A DNA stretch of 64,000 bases. Origin: Acanthornis magna. Its lineage: Eukaryota; Chordata; Aves; Passeriformes; Acanthizidae. The stretch covers positions 2,852,501 to 2,916,500 of the forward strand of contig JAWUZG010000138.1 of the NCBI GenBank assembly GCA_036785705.1. Direction: 5' to 3'. Within the stretch, counting starts at the first letter, position 1. The number at the start of each line of letters is the position of its first letter. Shown piece after piece: positions 49,443-62,889 of this stretch. Under the pieces are notes generated by a model. The model was not told the DNA's origin. It did not search any database and saw only the letters and a program-made list of their open reading frames with translations. Both the position numbers and the translations under genes were made by a program.

Positions 49443-49793
49443 TATCTCAGAGCACCTCCCAGTATCTGAAGAGGCTCCAAGAGAGCTGGAGAGGGACTTC
49501 GGATAAGCGCATGGAGTGGCAGGACAAGGGGCAGTGGTTTTAAACTGAAAGAGAGTGGATTTAGATATTTGGAAGGAATTGTTCCCTGTGAGGGTGGGCA
49601 GGCCCTGGCACAGGTGCCCAGAGAAGCTGTGGCTGCCCCTGGATCCCTGGCAGTGTCCAAGGCCAGGCTGGACACTGGGGCTTGGAGCAGTCTGGGACAG
49701 TGGGAAGTGTCCCTGCCATGGCAGGGGTGGGATGGGATGAGCTTTGGGTCCCTTCCAACCCAAACCATTCCATGATTCTGTGACTCTACAATT
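49443..49793 (+). mobile_element. CR1 LINE 3' end
   Basis: Continuous CR1 3' sequence: ggaggctccaagagagctgg-type start, ggacaaggggcagtgg, ggaaggaattgttccctgtg, gagaagctgtggctgccc, cccttccaacccaaacc and attccatgattctgtgac tail. Confidence 0.95.
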
Positions 49794-50371
49794 CTCCAGG
49801 AATGAAGATCCCACAGCCATTGTGGGATCCTATGCCAGTGTCTGAGCACTCTCAGGCTTAAAATACTTTTCCTCATTTATAACCAGTGTTTCCTGCATTG
49901 CAAATACTTCCTGCTGCCTTTTAGCCAGACTCCAGGCACTTCCAAGGGGCATTGTGCACTGTCCTCCCTACATCTTCCCACTGGAGCTGAAGAAAACAAG
50001 AACATCCCTCTCCCAGGTTAAAGCTTTCTCCTCCCAAGGTTTAACAAGAACCATTCCTGTCTACATCAGATGCTCCAATCATCCTGGTTACCTCAACTGA
50101 ACTTGCACCAGAATATCCAGGACTTCCCTTGCAGAGGCAAAACCTGGAGGCAGTTCCCAGATGTCTCACCTGTCAGCAATAACAGGGAATAATCACTCCC
50201 TTTTCCCTGTCTGCTGCACCCTGGCTCCCACGGCCCAGTGTGTTTCCAGCATCCCCAGCACTGAGCTTGGAATGTGCCTGTGGTGGAGTTCCTGAGGTTC
50301 ATCCGAAGGGCAGCCCTGCTCTTCCCGGGGGATTGATTGCTCCCCACATCCTGCTTTCATCCCGCCACTCC
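49794..50371. other. No gene recognised
   Basis: Short non-coding spacer. Confidence 0.4.
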
Positions 50372-50816
50372 ATCCTCTGTTCCCCAGCCTCTGTTCCCCA
50401 TCCTCTGCTCCCCATCCCCTGCTCTCCACCCTCTGCTCCCCACCCTCTGTTCCCCATCCTCTGTTCCCCATCCTATGCTCTGCTCTCCATCCTCTGCTCC
50501 CCATCCTTTGCTCTCCATCCTCTGCTCTCCACCCTCTGTTCCCCATCCTCTGCTCCCCATCCTCTGCTCTCCACCCTCTGTTCCCCATCCTCTGCTCCCC
50601 ATCCTCTGCTCTCCACCCTCTGTTCCCCATCCTCTGTTCCCCATCCTATGCTCTGCTCTCCATCCTATGCTCCGCATCCTTTGCTCTCCATCCTCTGCTC
50701 TCCACCCTCTCGTCCTCTGTTCCCCATGCTCTGCTCTCCCTCCTCTGCTCTCCACCCTCTGTTCCCCATCCTCTGTTCCCCATCCTATGCTCTCCCTCCT
50801 CTGCTCTCCACCCCGT
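50372..50816. repeat. Pyrimidine-rich minisatellite, about 14-bp period
   Basis: About 30 copies of ccccatcctctg(tt/ct) and ctccaccctctg variants, with a 42-bp higher-order pattern (three 14-mers) in the middle. One strand is almost pure C/T. Long open frames here are artefacts. Confidence 0.95.
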
Positions 50817-51739
50817 GATTGAGGCTCTTAATGGAGATGTTGAGCAGTGCTGACACCAGGATCCACCCAAGGGATGCTGCAGGGAGGCAGCCACAAGTTG
50901 TGCTGTGTAAGAGGGATTGCAATCCTTCAAATTTAGTGTTCCAGCCAATTTAATATCCAAATTATCACCTTAATCCAGCCTGTGTCTCACCAGTTTGCTG
51001 TAAGGTGATCTTTGAGATTTTGTTTCTCCAGAGAAGGAAGGAAAATCTCAGGCTTCCAGTCTCGGATGCTGATGTTCCTGCTCTGGTGGCTTGATTGGGA
51101 AGGCCCATTCTGGATGGATGCAGAGTCACTTCTCAGCTGTTCCCTGGCTCTGGAGCTGTTTTGAGCCTCAGGATCCCATGAGATGCATTTCTCCAGGGAA
51201 GTGTTTGTATCCTGACTGCTGCGGAAGCCAAGCTTCAAAGCCAGAGGGAAACTTTTAGGACTGAGTTCACACTTTTACTGTGCCATTCCCAAAGGAGTCC
51301 TCCAGGAGGGTTTGAGGAGAGCACAGCTTCCACCAGGGAACTGCAAACTGCACTGCAGGTTTTCAGTGACACTGCTGGGAAGAGGTGAAGGGGATCTGGA
51401 GAAGGTGTTTTGGGGTTCAGGTTGCCCCGCCAGAGGCCTGGGATGGATGCAGCACTCCGGATTTGGGATTTGAGATTCTCCTGCTCCTGCCACACCATCC
51501 TGCAGAGCAACAGCACCATCTACTGCTGCCGGAGCCAGGAGGGCTGGGCACTGCGTCTCTCTTGCTCCATCCACAGGCCCTTCTCCCTGGTGCTGGACAC
51601 ACCTCCAGCAGCTCCACATCCACGGCAAAGTGGTCTCCTGCCCCTGCAGGAAGGATTGTGGCAGGGCACATCCAGGTTCGAGCAGCACAAATATTGGCAC
51701 CACAATATAAGGGAGAAAAGGAATGGGTAAAGCTGTCAG
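50817..51739. other. No gene recognised
   Basis: Non-coding sequence upstream of the opposed CR1 pair. Confidence 0.4.
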
Positions 51740-52070
51740 AGAGTGTCCAAAGGAGGGACACGAGCATGGGGAAGGGTCTGGAGGAGCTACGTGAGGTCAC
51801 TTGGTCTGTTCAGCCTGGAGCAGACTGAACTCAGAGCTCCCCGGGGGCTGCAGCTCCTCCCGAGGGCAGCTCCGATCTCTGCTCTGGGACAGGGACAGGA
51901 CCCAGGGAACGGCTGGAGATGTGCCAGAGCAGGTCAAGCTGGAGATCAGGGAAAGGCTCTTCCCCAGAGGGTGCTGGGCACTGCCCAGACTCCCCAGGGA
52001 ATGGGCACAGCCCCGAGGCTGCCACAGCTCCAGGAGCTGTGGGATGTGGAGCAATCCCAGCACTCTCCTA
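51740..52070 (+). mobile_element. CR1 LINE 3' fragment, plus arm of an opposed pair
   Basis: CR1 3' region (gagagtgtccaaaggaggg, ggtctgttcagcctggag, gctgcagctcctcccgaggg, ggtgctgggcactgccc). It is nearly the reverse complement of 52217-52513. Confidence 0.9.
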
Positions 52071-52092
52071 TAGATCTGTCCTCAATGGGAGC

Positions 52093-52800
52093 ATATTTAG
52101 AATCGTGGAATATCCTGAGCTGGAGCGACCCACAGGATCACCCAGTGCAGCTCCTGTCCCTGCACAGACACCCAACAATCCCACCCTGTGCATCCCTGGC
52201 AGCGCTGTCCAAACGCTGCTGCAGCTGTGGCAGCCTCGGGGCTGTGCCCATTCCCTGGGGAGCCTGGGCAGTGCCCAGCACCTCAGGGGGAAGAACCTTT
52301 CCCTGATCTCCAGCCTGACCCTGCCCTGGCACAGCTCCAGCTGTTCCCTGGGTGCTGTCCCTGTCCCAGAGCAGAGATCGGAGCTGCCCTCGGGAGGAGC
52401 TGCAGCCCCTGGGGAGCTCTGAGCTCAGTCTGCTCTGCTCCTCTGAACAGACCCCGTGCCCTCAGGCACCCCTCGTGGGACCTCCCCAGACCCTTCACCA
52501 TCTTTGTGTCCCCCCCAACAGCTTTAGATCCTTCTTGGACTGTGACACCGAAGCTGCCCCAGCCCTGGAGGTGAGGCCGCTCCAGCCCAGAGCAGAGCAG
52601 GACAATCCCCTCCCTCCCCTGGCTGGCGGTGCTGGGCCTGATGTCCCCAGGACACGGTGTCCCTTTGGGCTGCCTGGGCCCGCGGGTGCCTCAGACACAA
52701 GTGGCCCTGGAGCAGGACCCCCGGGTCCCTTCCGCAGCTGCTCTGCAGCCTCTCCTCCCGCAATCTGTGCGGGCAGCGCTGCCCCATCCCAGGGGCACTA
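52093..52800 (-). mobile_element. CR1 LINE 3' end, about 0.7 kb, minus arm of an opposed pair
   Basis: On the plus strand it starts with the CR1 3' tail in reverse (gaatcgtggaatatcctgag, ccacaggatcacccagtgc). It runs through the 3' region into the older CR1 body (ggctggcggtgctgggcctg, ccccaggacacggtg, gaccccc-gggtcccttccgc). Its 3' end faces the 3' end of the plus copy, 22 bp away. Confidence 0.9.
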
Positions 52801-53420
52801 CCGGCGCTGCTCTGTGTCCCCCTGCCGCTGCCGGGGGTTCCGGGGGGCTCAGCTGTGCCCGTGTCCCCGGGGATCCCCCAGCGCTGCTCTGTGTCCCCCT
52901 GCCGCTGCCGGGGGTTCGGGGGGGCTCAGCTGTGCCCGTGTCCCCGGGGATGCCCCAGCGCCGCCGGCAGCGGCTCGAGCTGTCGCGGTGCCGCTCCGTG
53001 TCCCCGCGCGGTGGCAGCAGGGACCGCACAAGGACCGCACAGGGACCGCGGGGCTGGAGGTGGCGGTGTCGCGCTGCGGAGGGTCCGGGGGGCTGAGCCT
53101 GCCCGGGGAGGGGGCACGGGCCTGCTGGGGCGGGGGATGCACCCCCAGCACCTGCCTGCACGGACCGGGGGGATTCCCATTCATTCCGGGGGGATTCCCC
53201 GTCCGTCCCGCACATCCAGCCCGCCGATGGCCCATGGGGACAGGCGGCAGCACTCGGGACATGCGGCAGCCCCAGAGGGCAGGAGCCTCCCTGGGGAGTG
53301 CCCAGCTCCCGCTGCCTTGCCCAGGTGACCTCGGCACAGCCGTGTCACAGCCCGCGGGCCATCCCGGGGCCGGTGACCTGGCCCTTCCTGCTCCCTGCGT
53401 GGTCCTTGGGGCAGGACAGA
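52640..53420. promoter_or_regulatory. CpG-rich island overlapping the CR1
   Basis: High GC and many CG pairs from the CR1 body into single-copy sequence. A 446-codon frame (52352-53692) runs through CR1 and this island and is judged an artefact. No associated exon was found. Confidence 0.45.
52804..52958. repeat. Tandem duplication, about 77-bp unit, 2 copies
   Basis: gcgctgctctgtgtccccctgccg starts at 52804 and again at 52881, followed in each case by the same ctcagctgtgcccgtgtccccgggg segment. Confidence 0.85.
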
Positions 53421-56400
53421 GGTGCCAAGGACACTGCAGGGAGCAGGGGGTGAGTTTGGGGGGCTGGGATGAGCAGGGCCGTGTGCTGGGGCAGCTGGGG
53501 GGGCACAGGGCTGGGGGATCCCCAGCAAGGCAGGAGCAGCTCGGCTCAGCCTGCAGATGGTGCAGAGCCAGGGCTGAAGGGCATCCTGCTGCAGCTGAAG
53601 TGAAACCTTCCCACTTTTTTATGCCAGCTGCTGCTTTAGGACAAAAAACTTCCCCCCATGGTCCTCATCCACTCAGCTCTCCCAATTCTTGAGAATCTTC
53701 TAATCTGTTCCAGTAAATCCTCCCACACTCCCATACCCCTGAATCCTCTAGCTGCTGCTTCCCAGATCAACAGCAATGGAGCTCACCTGGATGTGCCAGG
53801 GCCATCATGCTCAGATAAATCATCCACAGGTGAGGACAGAGTGTGGATGAGGGTCTGAGCTCATCCCAGCCCTGCTCCAGGCTGGGAGCCTCCTGCCCCA
53901 GCTGTCCCTCCCCAAAAGCTCCAGAGCCTGTCCCATGGCCACTGCTGCTGGCCAGAGGTGCCCACAGAGCTGAGCTGAAGGACCTCAGCCAGGTTCTTGT
54001 CTTCCTGTGATCTCCCCACACCTGGGTGAGGTGGGGTCCCCTCCCAGAGTGACCCTCTGGCCCCTCCCCTTCCCCTTTCAGCCCCATGTGCTGCCTCTGT
54101 GCCTAGCCTTGACCCTTGTGGGTCATGCAGATGCCCAGGAGAACATAACATCCCATCCCCATCCCATCCCAGGCCAGCTCTGTGGCACAGCTTAGGCCTG
54201 GTTATTCACTGCTCCAACCCACCAAGGGTCCCTCAGGGATGGAGGTTCCAGTGCTGGAACCCGGCCCTGGACAGAGCCATGGCAGTGCTGGATCCCTTCC
54301 CTGCACCAGGCAGATCCACGCTGATGTAAGAGGGGATTAAAGTTTGGTTGTGGGCTCCTGAAAGGAAGCGGTATTCCAGAACCACCCCTCTCTTCCATCC
54401 TGCTCCCTGTAATGGACTCAGGATGTTAATTAATAGATAATTGCTAATACCCTGCATCTCTCTAATGCCTCGCTGATGAGCTTCAAAGCACTTTGCAGTT
54501 GCTGGCTACAATTCTGTGCTCTGAGAGGACAGAAATTGCACTTCAGAGTTTCGGGAACTTGCTGATGATCCAAGTCAGGATCAGCATCAACCCCCCCAGC
54601 GCTGGGTTCCTGCTCCAGGCACTGCCCCACCCTGGCACTGCCCTGCCTCCCAACCCACAGTCTTTTATCCAACACTGCCAGGCACCCTGCCCAGGAGCCA
54701 GGGGCAGGGACACAAGGAGTTAAACTATATCCTGATAGGCTGGTGAGCTCATCGGAGCTGGGATGCTCCATTGTTTATTAGACTCACCAGAGCCCAGTAG
54801 ACAACACCCAGAGGGATGTGGGGCTCGGGCTGAGCCTGGCTCTGGAGAAGGGACCTCCTGCTGCAGCCATCCCTCTCTTCTCACCGCGTAAGTAGGATGG
54901 GTTTCCATGGGTTTGGGGCGGTGGAAAGGGAGAGGGATGCAGCATGGCAAGGTGGGGGTCATCCTCTCGCTGAGCCCCAAAAAGGGACTTGCAGGTGTTC
55001 TTTGCTAGCAGCTCCCCGAGAGAGCTCTGGGACCGTCCAGACTCTGGGCAATGCTGGGAAGCCTCTCCCGAGGGATGCAGGTGGCCAGGCCCAGCCTAGC
55101 TCCATTCCACAGCAAAGAGACACTGGCCCCACCTCAGTTCCCATGGCAGAGCTGGCAGGGGTTGGGGATGAGGTGAAATCCCTGGCAGGTCGCAGGGTCT
55201 CAGGGCAGCAGCAGCCAGTCTGCAGGGACAGCTGCCCCCAGAGCCGCTGCCAGCCTGCTTCTGAGCAGGGCCATGGGGCAGGAACGGGGCTGTAGCACCC
55301 ATCCCTGGCACCCCACCAGCTCCCTGTCCCCTCCCAGAGCTTGGCCCAGCAGAACACAGCCCTCCCGGGGCTGGCACAGGGTGGCAAAAAGCTGGAGATG
55401 CCCTGAACTGCTCTGTGCCCACAGGAGCTGCTGGTGGGGTCCCTCTGTGGTGTGCTCAGGGCATGGTGAGTGCCACCAGCCACCTGCAGCCACCAGCCCC
55501 AGTGACAGCAGGGACAGCAGAGGCACAGGATGGTGAGTGGGCTCAGCACTCAGTCCCTCGGGGGTGTGGCTGCTGTCCCCCCAACACCTCCCCATGTGCA
55601 GATGGGGCTGTGGGGCTGCTCTTCACGGGGCAGCTGAGGCAGGACAGGTCCCCCACCTGCACCAGGAAGCAGTCCCCACCGGGAACCTGAGTGAGAGCCA
55701 CTCTTGATTAAATCTGTCCAACACAAACATCTCACAAAAAGTTCCTGCTGAGTTTGTGCATGTCCATCAGTGCAGCAGCCTCCTCCCTGCCCATTCCATG
55801 GCCACATGGATCCTCCAGAGCGGCAAATACCTTCTCCTGGCATGTATGGACCCACTGCTGTCATCTGAGGTGTCTTGGGCTAAGGTTAAACATCAGGACT
55901 GAATAAAGAGTCCTGCTGAGACACTCCAGAGCAGCAGGAAAAGCCATGCCCCAAAAGGCACTTCTCAGTTTTCCTCCATTCCTCCATCCCTCCCTGGGTG
56001 GAAGCCACCAGTGAGGATTTGCTGGCCACCCTTGGGGTGGCAGGCTGGACACACCTCCTGGCTGAAGGACAAACCAACCTTTCGGGTCTCACCCCAGGGC
56101 TCTGCAGAGCACTGGCGCTACTCTTTGCCAGGAGACCATCACAAGCCATCCAAAGAGCACTGGGAACCCCAGAGCCCGTGGGGCCATGGGAAGGGCCCGG
56201 GGTCCCTCCCTGTGGGGCAGGGTCTGGATGTCCCACAGCCAGGTGGGGAGCTGTGTGCACACTTGTGTGCAGGGGCCTGGAGCTGCCTCCAGCCAGCCCC
56301 ACCAGTTTGGGGCACTGGTGCCAGGCAGGGCAGAGCTCTCCTGGCAGGGTCTGACCCTCGGGAACAGCCTGGCCTCAGCCTGGCCTGGGCTCTTGGCTTC

Positions 56401-58338
56401 TCCCCAGCGGGAATCAGGGCAAGCCACATCCACGGAGTGCAGAGCTCACTTTGGGTTTTCCGCAAAATTCTCTCTTCTGTGACCATTGATTCCCAGAGGG
56501 AAGTGGGGCTGGGGCTGGCTCAGGGGAGCAGGAGCTTCTGCTGCTGCCCATCCCACCCCTGGTGGGGTCAGCAACTTCCTTCAGGGCAGTGGCTGGAGAG
56601 CAGAGAAGGCAGCAAATTTTATCCATAAACTTGGCTTGGATTTCCAACAATACTTGGGGCTTGGTTTGCAAAATCCTTAATTTTTCCCTCAGTGACATAT
56701 ATGGGAAAACACGGAATGCGTGTTGCGGCCCCTCCAGCCCCCTGCACATGGCAGATCCTCAGCTCTGCTCCCATGGGATGCCACCTGCTCAGTGCTGGGG
56801 CAAAGCAGCTCCACTTTGGGGTACTGAGAAGGGTCTTCATGAGGAAGAGCTGGAAATGGACCCCAGTCCCTGGGGGAGCTCTGGTGTCCCCAGCCGTGCC
56901 AAGTCAGATGAGGAAGCAGTGAGGAAGTGTAAGGAGCTCCTAAGGAACCAGGGCTGCCTCCCCAAACAAAAAGGAGGTGGCCAGACTGTGGTCAGGACTG
57001 GGAGAGCGAATCCATGGCTGGGAGGACACAGGGCTGGGCACAGGGACAGAGCGTTCACATGGCGCTGCTGCCCACCTTCAGCACAGCTCTGGCCCCATCC
57101 TCAGCTCTCCTGTCGGTGCTGGGCACTGCTGGGGGCTGGCAGGTCAGGAATGGCATCTGCAGGTGAGGAATGCCACCATGGGGTGGGTGAGGGACCTGGC
57201 ACAGAGCCCTTGGGTGCTCTGCTCAGCCCAGAGCTCTCTCCCAGCACCACCACATGACACTGTCCCCCAGACCCAGGACCCCCAAGGGTGTGCTGTGCTG
57301 TGCACTGGGGTCCCCAGCAAGGAGACCCCCAAGATTTCCCAGTTCAGAAACCAAACATCCCCACACAAAGCACTGGAAGAGCAAAGGGAGGAGAAATAGA
57401 ATCCCATGAGGGTCTCGCTTCTGGAGAAGGGAAGGAGAGACCCCAGCAGTGAGAGCTGCCCAGGGTTTCAGAAGGGCAGCAGAGCCACCAGATGTGAAAT
57501 CTGAGACACGCTCTGGAGGCATTTTCAAGAGAGCAAAGAGTCATCTGCTGATTGTCCGCTTCCAACAATGGTTAAAAAAACTCGGAGAAATCCGATAGCA
57601 CTCTCCTGCTGCTCAGTGCATCCATCGCATCCGAGCACATCTGTAATGGATTAGGGATGGAGCAGGGGCAGAGCAGGAACTGGAATTGCATTAGCTCTCC
57701 CAAGAGCTGCAGATCCTCCCAGTGCTCCCAAACAAGCTCTGGGCACTGGCAGGGAGTGAAATCCTTCATTAGCCAAGAGTGCGCAAAAGTGTGACCGAAA
57801 ACCAGGCTCCGCCAGGAAGTGATGGAAAAATGACAAATGGGTCTGGGAATTGTGGTGAGAGGGTTGGTTCTGCCAGGAAATAAAAGGGGGAATAAATCCT
57901 CTCTAGTGGAAATGCAAAGCTGAAAGGGAGCTGATGGTTTCTGCAGCAGCCTGTCATTAATGCTCTGCACAACGAGGGGAAGGTGCTTTGCAGAGTTGCT
58001 GCCCTGGGATGCACAATCAGGATGGCAGCACACAGGGAAACAGGGAATTGGATGCCTAAAAGATGGGATAGGACAGCCTGCTTTGGACTGCTGAAGTGTG
58101 GGATTATTCCAGAGAATAAAGCAAATTTCCAACCACAAGGCCAAATTAAAATTATACAGTTGTTTGATCATAAAACCTCTCCATGATGGATGTTAGGAGG
58201 ACAAAGACAAGAAATGCCAGGATGAAATGTCAGGGAGAGTCTGGTTTGTGCTGGAAGAGGGGGATCAGAAGCCAGCAATGCTCCGAGTGGGGCAGCTGGT
58301 GGGCAGGTGGCACCTGGAATTGCTCAGGATCTGGGCAC
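53421..58338. other. Long stretch without a recognised gene
   Basis: GC-moderate non-coding sequence. A donor-like site (accgcgtaagtagg, near 54885) could end a 5' non-coding exon of PIRT, but nothing else supports this. Frames up to about 230 codons (56562-57257) have no recognisable domain. Confidence 0.35.
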
Positions 58339-58592
58339 CTCCCTGCAAAGCTGCAGCTGGTAGGGTTTTTGGGGACTGGGCTGATCCCAGAACTGATTGT
58401 GTAGGTGGAAGCAGAGCAAAGATTTTGGCCCATGAGGAGCCTCAGTGTCTCCTCAGGACATCTCTGGCCATCACTGCCAGTGTTTGGGGTTTGCCTCAGG
58501 AGCCTGTGGCTGCCTGGAGCCACCAGCTCTGGGTCACCTGCATTGCTGCCATGGCTGAGGCCATCACAGGGACATCTCCTGGCACCTCGTGC
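58339..58592 (+). repeat. Inverted duplication, left arm
   Basis: The segment from ctccctgcaaagctgcagc to tggcacctcgtgc reappears reverse-complemented at 61256-61510 with few changes. I do not recognise it as a known element. Confidence 0.9.
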
Positions 58593-58789
58593 TCCCCAGA
58601 GCAGGGAGTCAGCAGGATCCACTGCAGTTGTCCAGCTGGCAGAGGTGGAATTAGAGCTCTAAAAGGAGAGAAACAGGAACCAGAGCTTGCTACTGTAACC
58701 AAAATCACCTTGATCATCCCTTCTCATCTCTGATCGAGGGCTGGAGAAGACACATCACATATTTAGGGAAGCAGAGCTGACGAAGGGGC
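58593..58789. other. No gene recognised
   Basis: Short spacer before a CR1. Confidence 0.4.
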
Positions 58790-59193
58790 TGAGCCCCAGG
58801 AGTGGCTGAGGGAGCTGGGAAAGGGCTCAGCCTGGAGAAAAGAAGGCTCAGGGGGACCTTGTGGCTCTGCACAGCTCCTGACAGGAGGGGACAGCCAGGG
58901 GGTTCAGGCTGTGCTCACAGGGAACAGGGACAGGAGGAGAGGGAACGGCCTCAGGCTGGGCCAGGGGAGGCTCAGGATGGATATTAAGAGGAATTTCTCC
59001 ATGGAAAGGGTGCTCAGGCCTTGGCAGGGCTGCCCAGGGAGGTTTGGAGTGCCCATCCCTGCAGGTGTCCCAGGAAGGCCTGGCCGTGGCACTCAGTGCT
59101 CTGGGCTGGGGACAAGGTGGGCATTGGGCACAGCTTGGACTCGATCGGCTGAGAGGGCTTTCCCAACCTCATTGATCTGGGATTCTATATCAG
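58790..59193 (+). mobile_element. CR1 LINE 3' end
   Basis: ggctcagcctggagaaaaga, ggctcagggggaccttgtgg, cctgacaggaggggacagcc, then gggctttcccaacctcattg and a gattctatat tail. Confidence 0.95.
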
Positions 59194-60590
59194 AATGGCA
59201 GAAATGTGTCCCTGCCCCTGTTTCTCCTGTTCCCCTGTTCAGAGAGCAGTGAAAACTCCACTCAGGCGGGTTGCAGATCCTGTCCACTGCTCTTGGCTTT
59301 TGTTTTGTGCTTGTTTGTCCAAGCCTGGCAAACCTGAAACATCCCCAAATATGTCAATACCACCAGATCTGCAACAGTGCCTGTGTTGGGGGGACTCCTT
59401 TATGAAATTCCATCTGTCTCTGTTCAGAGTAGCCACGAAGCTTGGCAGGGACACAGGTGAAGGACCTGGCTGGCACAGGAGGAGGTGCTGGCTGGCACCC
59501 AGCCACCCATCAGCATCCCTCGGCAGGCACTGAGCCCAGTGTGGCCCAGCTCTGGGAGGTTTCCTCCAGCCCCTGGAGCTGTGCCAGCCTTGCAGCCTCA
59601 GCGGGGCTGCCCTGGCATGGAACTTGCTCCCGCATGGATCAGCAGCACCAGGAAAGGAGCTGGGACTGATGGGCTCTGGGGTCACCTCCTGTGCACCTGC
59701 AGAGCCACAGGGCTCTCGTGGCACAGGCAGGGAGCAAAGCCAGCCTGGGGTCACCGGTGAGGTGACACCTCCTGGAGAGCCATCCCTGCCGAGCAGAGCA
59801 AACCCAGACAGACGGGGCTGGAGTGAGGTTTAAATTCCCTGCTCTGGATCAACACCAGCTCAGGCTCAGAGTTCGTGTGGTGTTTAGGGACAGCTGTGCT
59901 GGCACTGCAGTGGGCACAGAGCCCTGGTGGCACTGCCCATCCAGCTGAGCCTTATGCCCAGGCCAACGTGGATGCAGCTTGATCCTGAGCCCTGGGAACA
60001 CAGGGGGCCCCACAGGGACAGCTCTGGGGCCAGCAGCAATCACCGGTGGCTCTGCTTGGTGCAGAAGGGAATTGTGGGGCCCTGAGCTGCTCCCAGCCCT
60101 TGTAGCTCTGCTGCAGATCCTCCCCGAGTCCCGACGGTGGGGACAGCAGGGGACAGGGCAGGCCCAGCCCTCTGGCACCACTGAGCCCTGAGGGAACCAG
60201 GCAGCTCGGGCAGCAGTTTGCTTTGCAGAACCAAATGTGCACTCTGATTCCAGGGCATGGAGCATCCACATCCCCGAGATCTCCTGACCTCCTCTGCCTG
60301 CTGCCTCCACAGGCTCATCCCTGGTGGGATGAAGGTCCCAGCAGCAGAACAGCCCCTGCAGCAGGAGAATTCCCCAGTCCAGAGCCCTGCCCCAGTGTCC
60401 TCAGAAGATCCCTGGGGAAACAGTGGGTAAAAAAATGCTCATCCCTTCCCATTTATAAAGGTTTCTCAGTGCTAAAGTAATTTTCTTTCGGTGAAAAGGT
60501 GTTTCCTCCATGAGTTGATGAAGAATTTATGAGCAAGAAGCCACACTGCTTGCCCTGCTATGGCAGGACAGAGAGTTTGGCACCCTGCTC
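59194..60590. other. No gene recognised
   Basis: Non-coding sequence between a CR1 and the telomere-like repeat. Confidence 0.4.
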
Positions 60591-60680
60591 TTAACCCTAA
60601 ATCTAACCCTAAATCTAACCAGAACCAAAACACTAACCCTAAATCTAACCAGAACCCAAACCCTAACCCTAAACCTAACC
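60591..60680 (+). repeat. Degenerate interstitial telomere-type repeat
   Basis: About 90 bp of taaccctaaatctaaccctaa-type sequence, variants of CCCTAA with some agaaccaaa interruptions. A smaller patch (ccctaaacctaac) follows at 60731-60743. Confidence 0.8.
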
Positions 60681-61255
60681 GTGATGACCCAGCTGCTAAA
60701 GTGCAGAGCATTTCAGTGCCCTACTTGTAGCCCTAAACCTAACTGTAGCCCTTACCCAGCTCAGGAGCCCTCGTGCAGCCCCTGCCCCACTGACAGCTGG
60801 GGCAAGGTCCTGTGGGGCCACAATTCCTCACTTCCCACCCCTGCACCTCCGTAGGGAGTGAGAGGCTCCTGTTCTGGGGCTGCTCAAGGCTGGCTGTGGC
60901 CCTGAGGAGCATCCTTCAGGAAGCCTCCAGCCCATGGCAAGGGCCTTCCTGCTCTCCTCTGAGTGCTCCTGACATGGCACACCATGTGTGCCTCAGTGCC
61001 ACCTGCAAGAGTGACACATGACCCTGTGACAAGGTGCTGGGGATGGAATGTGGGATCTGGGAGGGAGAGCAGGTCCAAGGACACAGCCAGCACCAGCAGC
61101 CCTGCTTGCAGCACCCCATTACCCCCCGAAGGCAGCCCAGAGCCCTGGGAGGTTCCAGGCAGTGGTTCAATGGACATCTGGTCACCACACCACTGGAGCC
61201 CTGTGGGAGCTGGAAGGTGTAAGGACAGGGACAGGGAGTCCCACTCCGTGTCCTG

Positions 61256-61510
61256 GCACGAGGTGCCAGGAGATGTCCCTGTGATGGCCTCAGCCATGGC
61301 AGCAATGCAGGTGACCCAGAGCTGGTGGCTCCAGGCAGCCACAGGCTCCTGAGACAAACCCCAAACACTGGCAGTGATGGCCAGAGATGTGCTGAGGAGA
61401 CACTGAGGCTTCTCATGGGCCAAAATCTTTGCTCTGCTTCCACCTACACAATCAGTTCTGGGATCAGCACAGTCCCCCACAAACCCCACAAGCTGCAGCT
61501 TTGCAGGGAG
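61256..61510 (-). repeat. Inverted duplication, right arm
   Basis: Reverse complement of 58339-58592. The arms are separated by about 2.66 kb that contains a CR1 and the telomere-like repeat. Confidence 0.9.
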
Positions 61511-62618
<1,108 letters not shown>

Positions 62619-62889
62619 GGGCAGCCAGGACCTTCTTGAGAGGGTTCCCCTCCCCTCCACCAACCTGTGTTGATCAGCCATGAAAACAAACACGTTCTTG
62701 TACTCCTGAGAGGATTTCATCCCACTCAGTCTCTTCCCCACATGGTCTCCAGTGTGAAAATGAACTCTGTATTTCATCCAAGTCATCCCAGGAACAAAAG
62801 GAGCAGGATTTTTCAGCTGAGCCCAGCAAGGCAGGTCCAAGCTCTCTGCATTGCCCTTCTGTTCAAAGAGTGACCCAAGAGTGCAAACT

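Noticed and set aside
50193..50960. Cys/Pro-rich and Gly/Trp/Arg-rich repetitive open frames
   Set aside because: They are translations of the 14-bp minisatellite; both strands are open because of the repeat.
52352..53692. 446-codon plus-strand open frame
   Set aside because: It starts in a reversed CR1 and continues through a CpG-rich island; other frames there are open as well and no protein family is recognisable.
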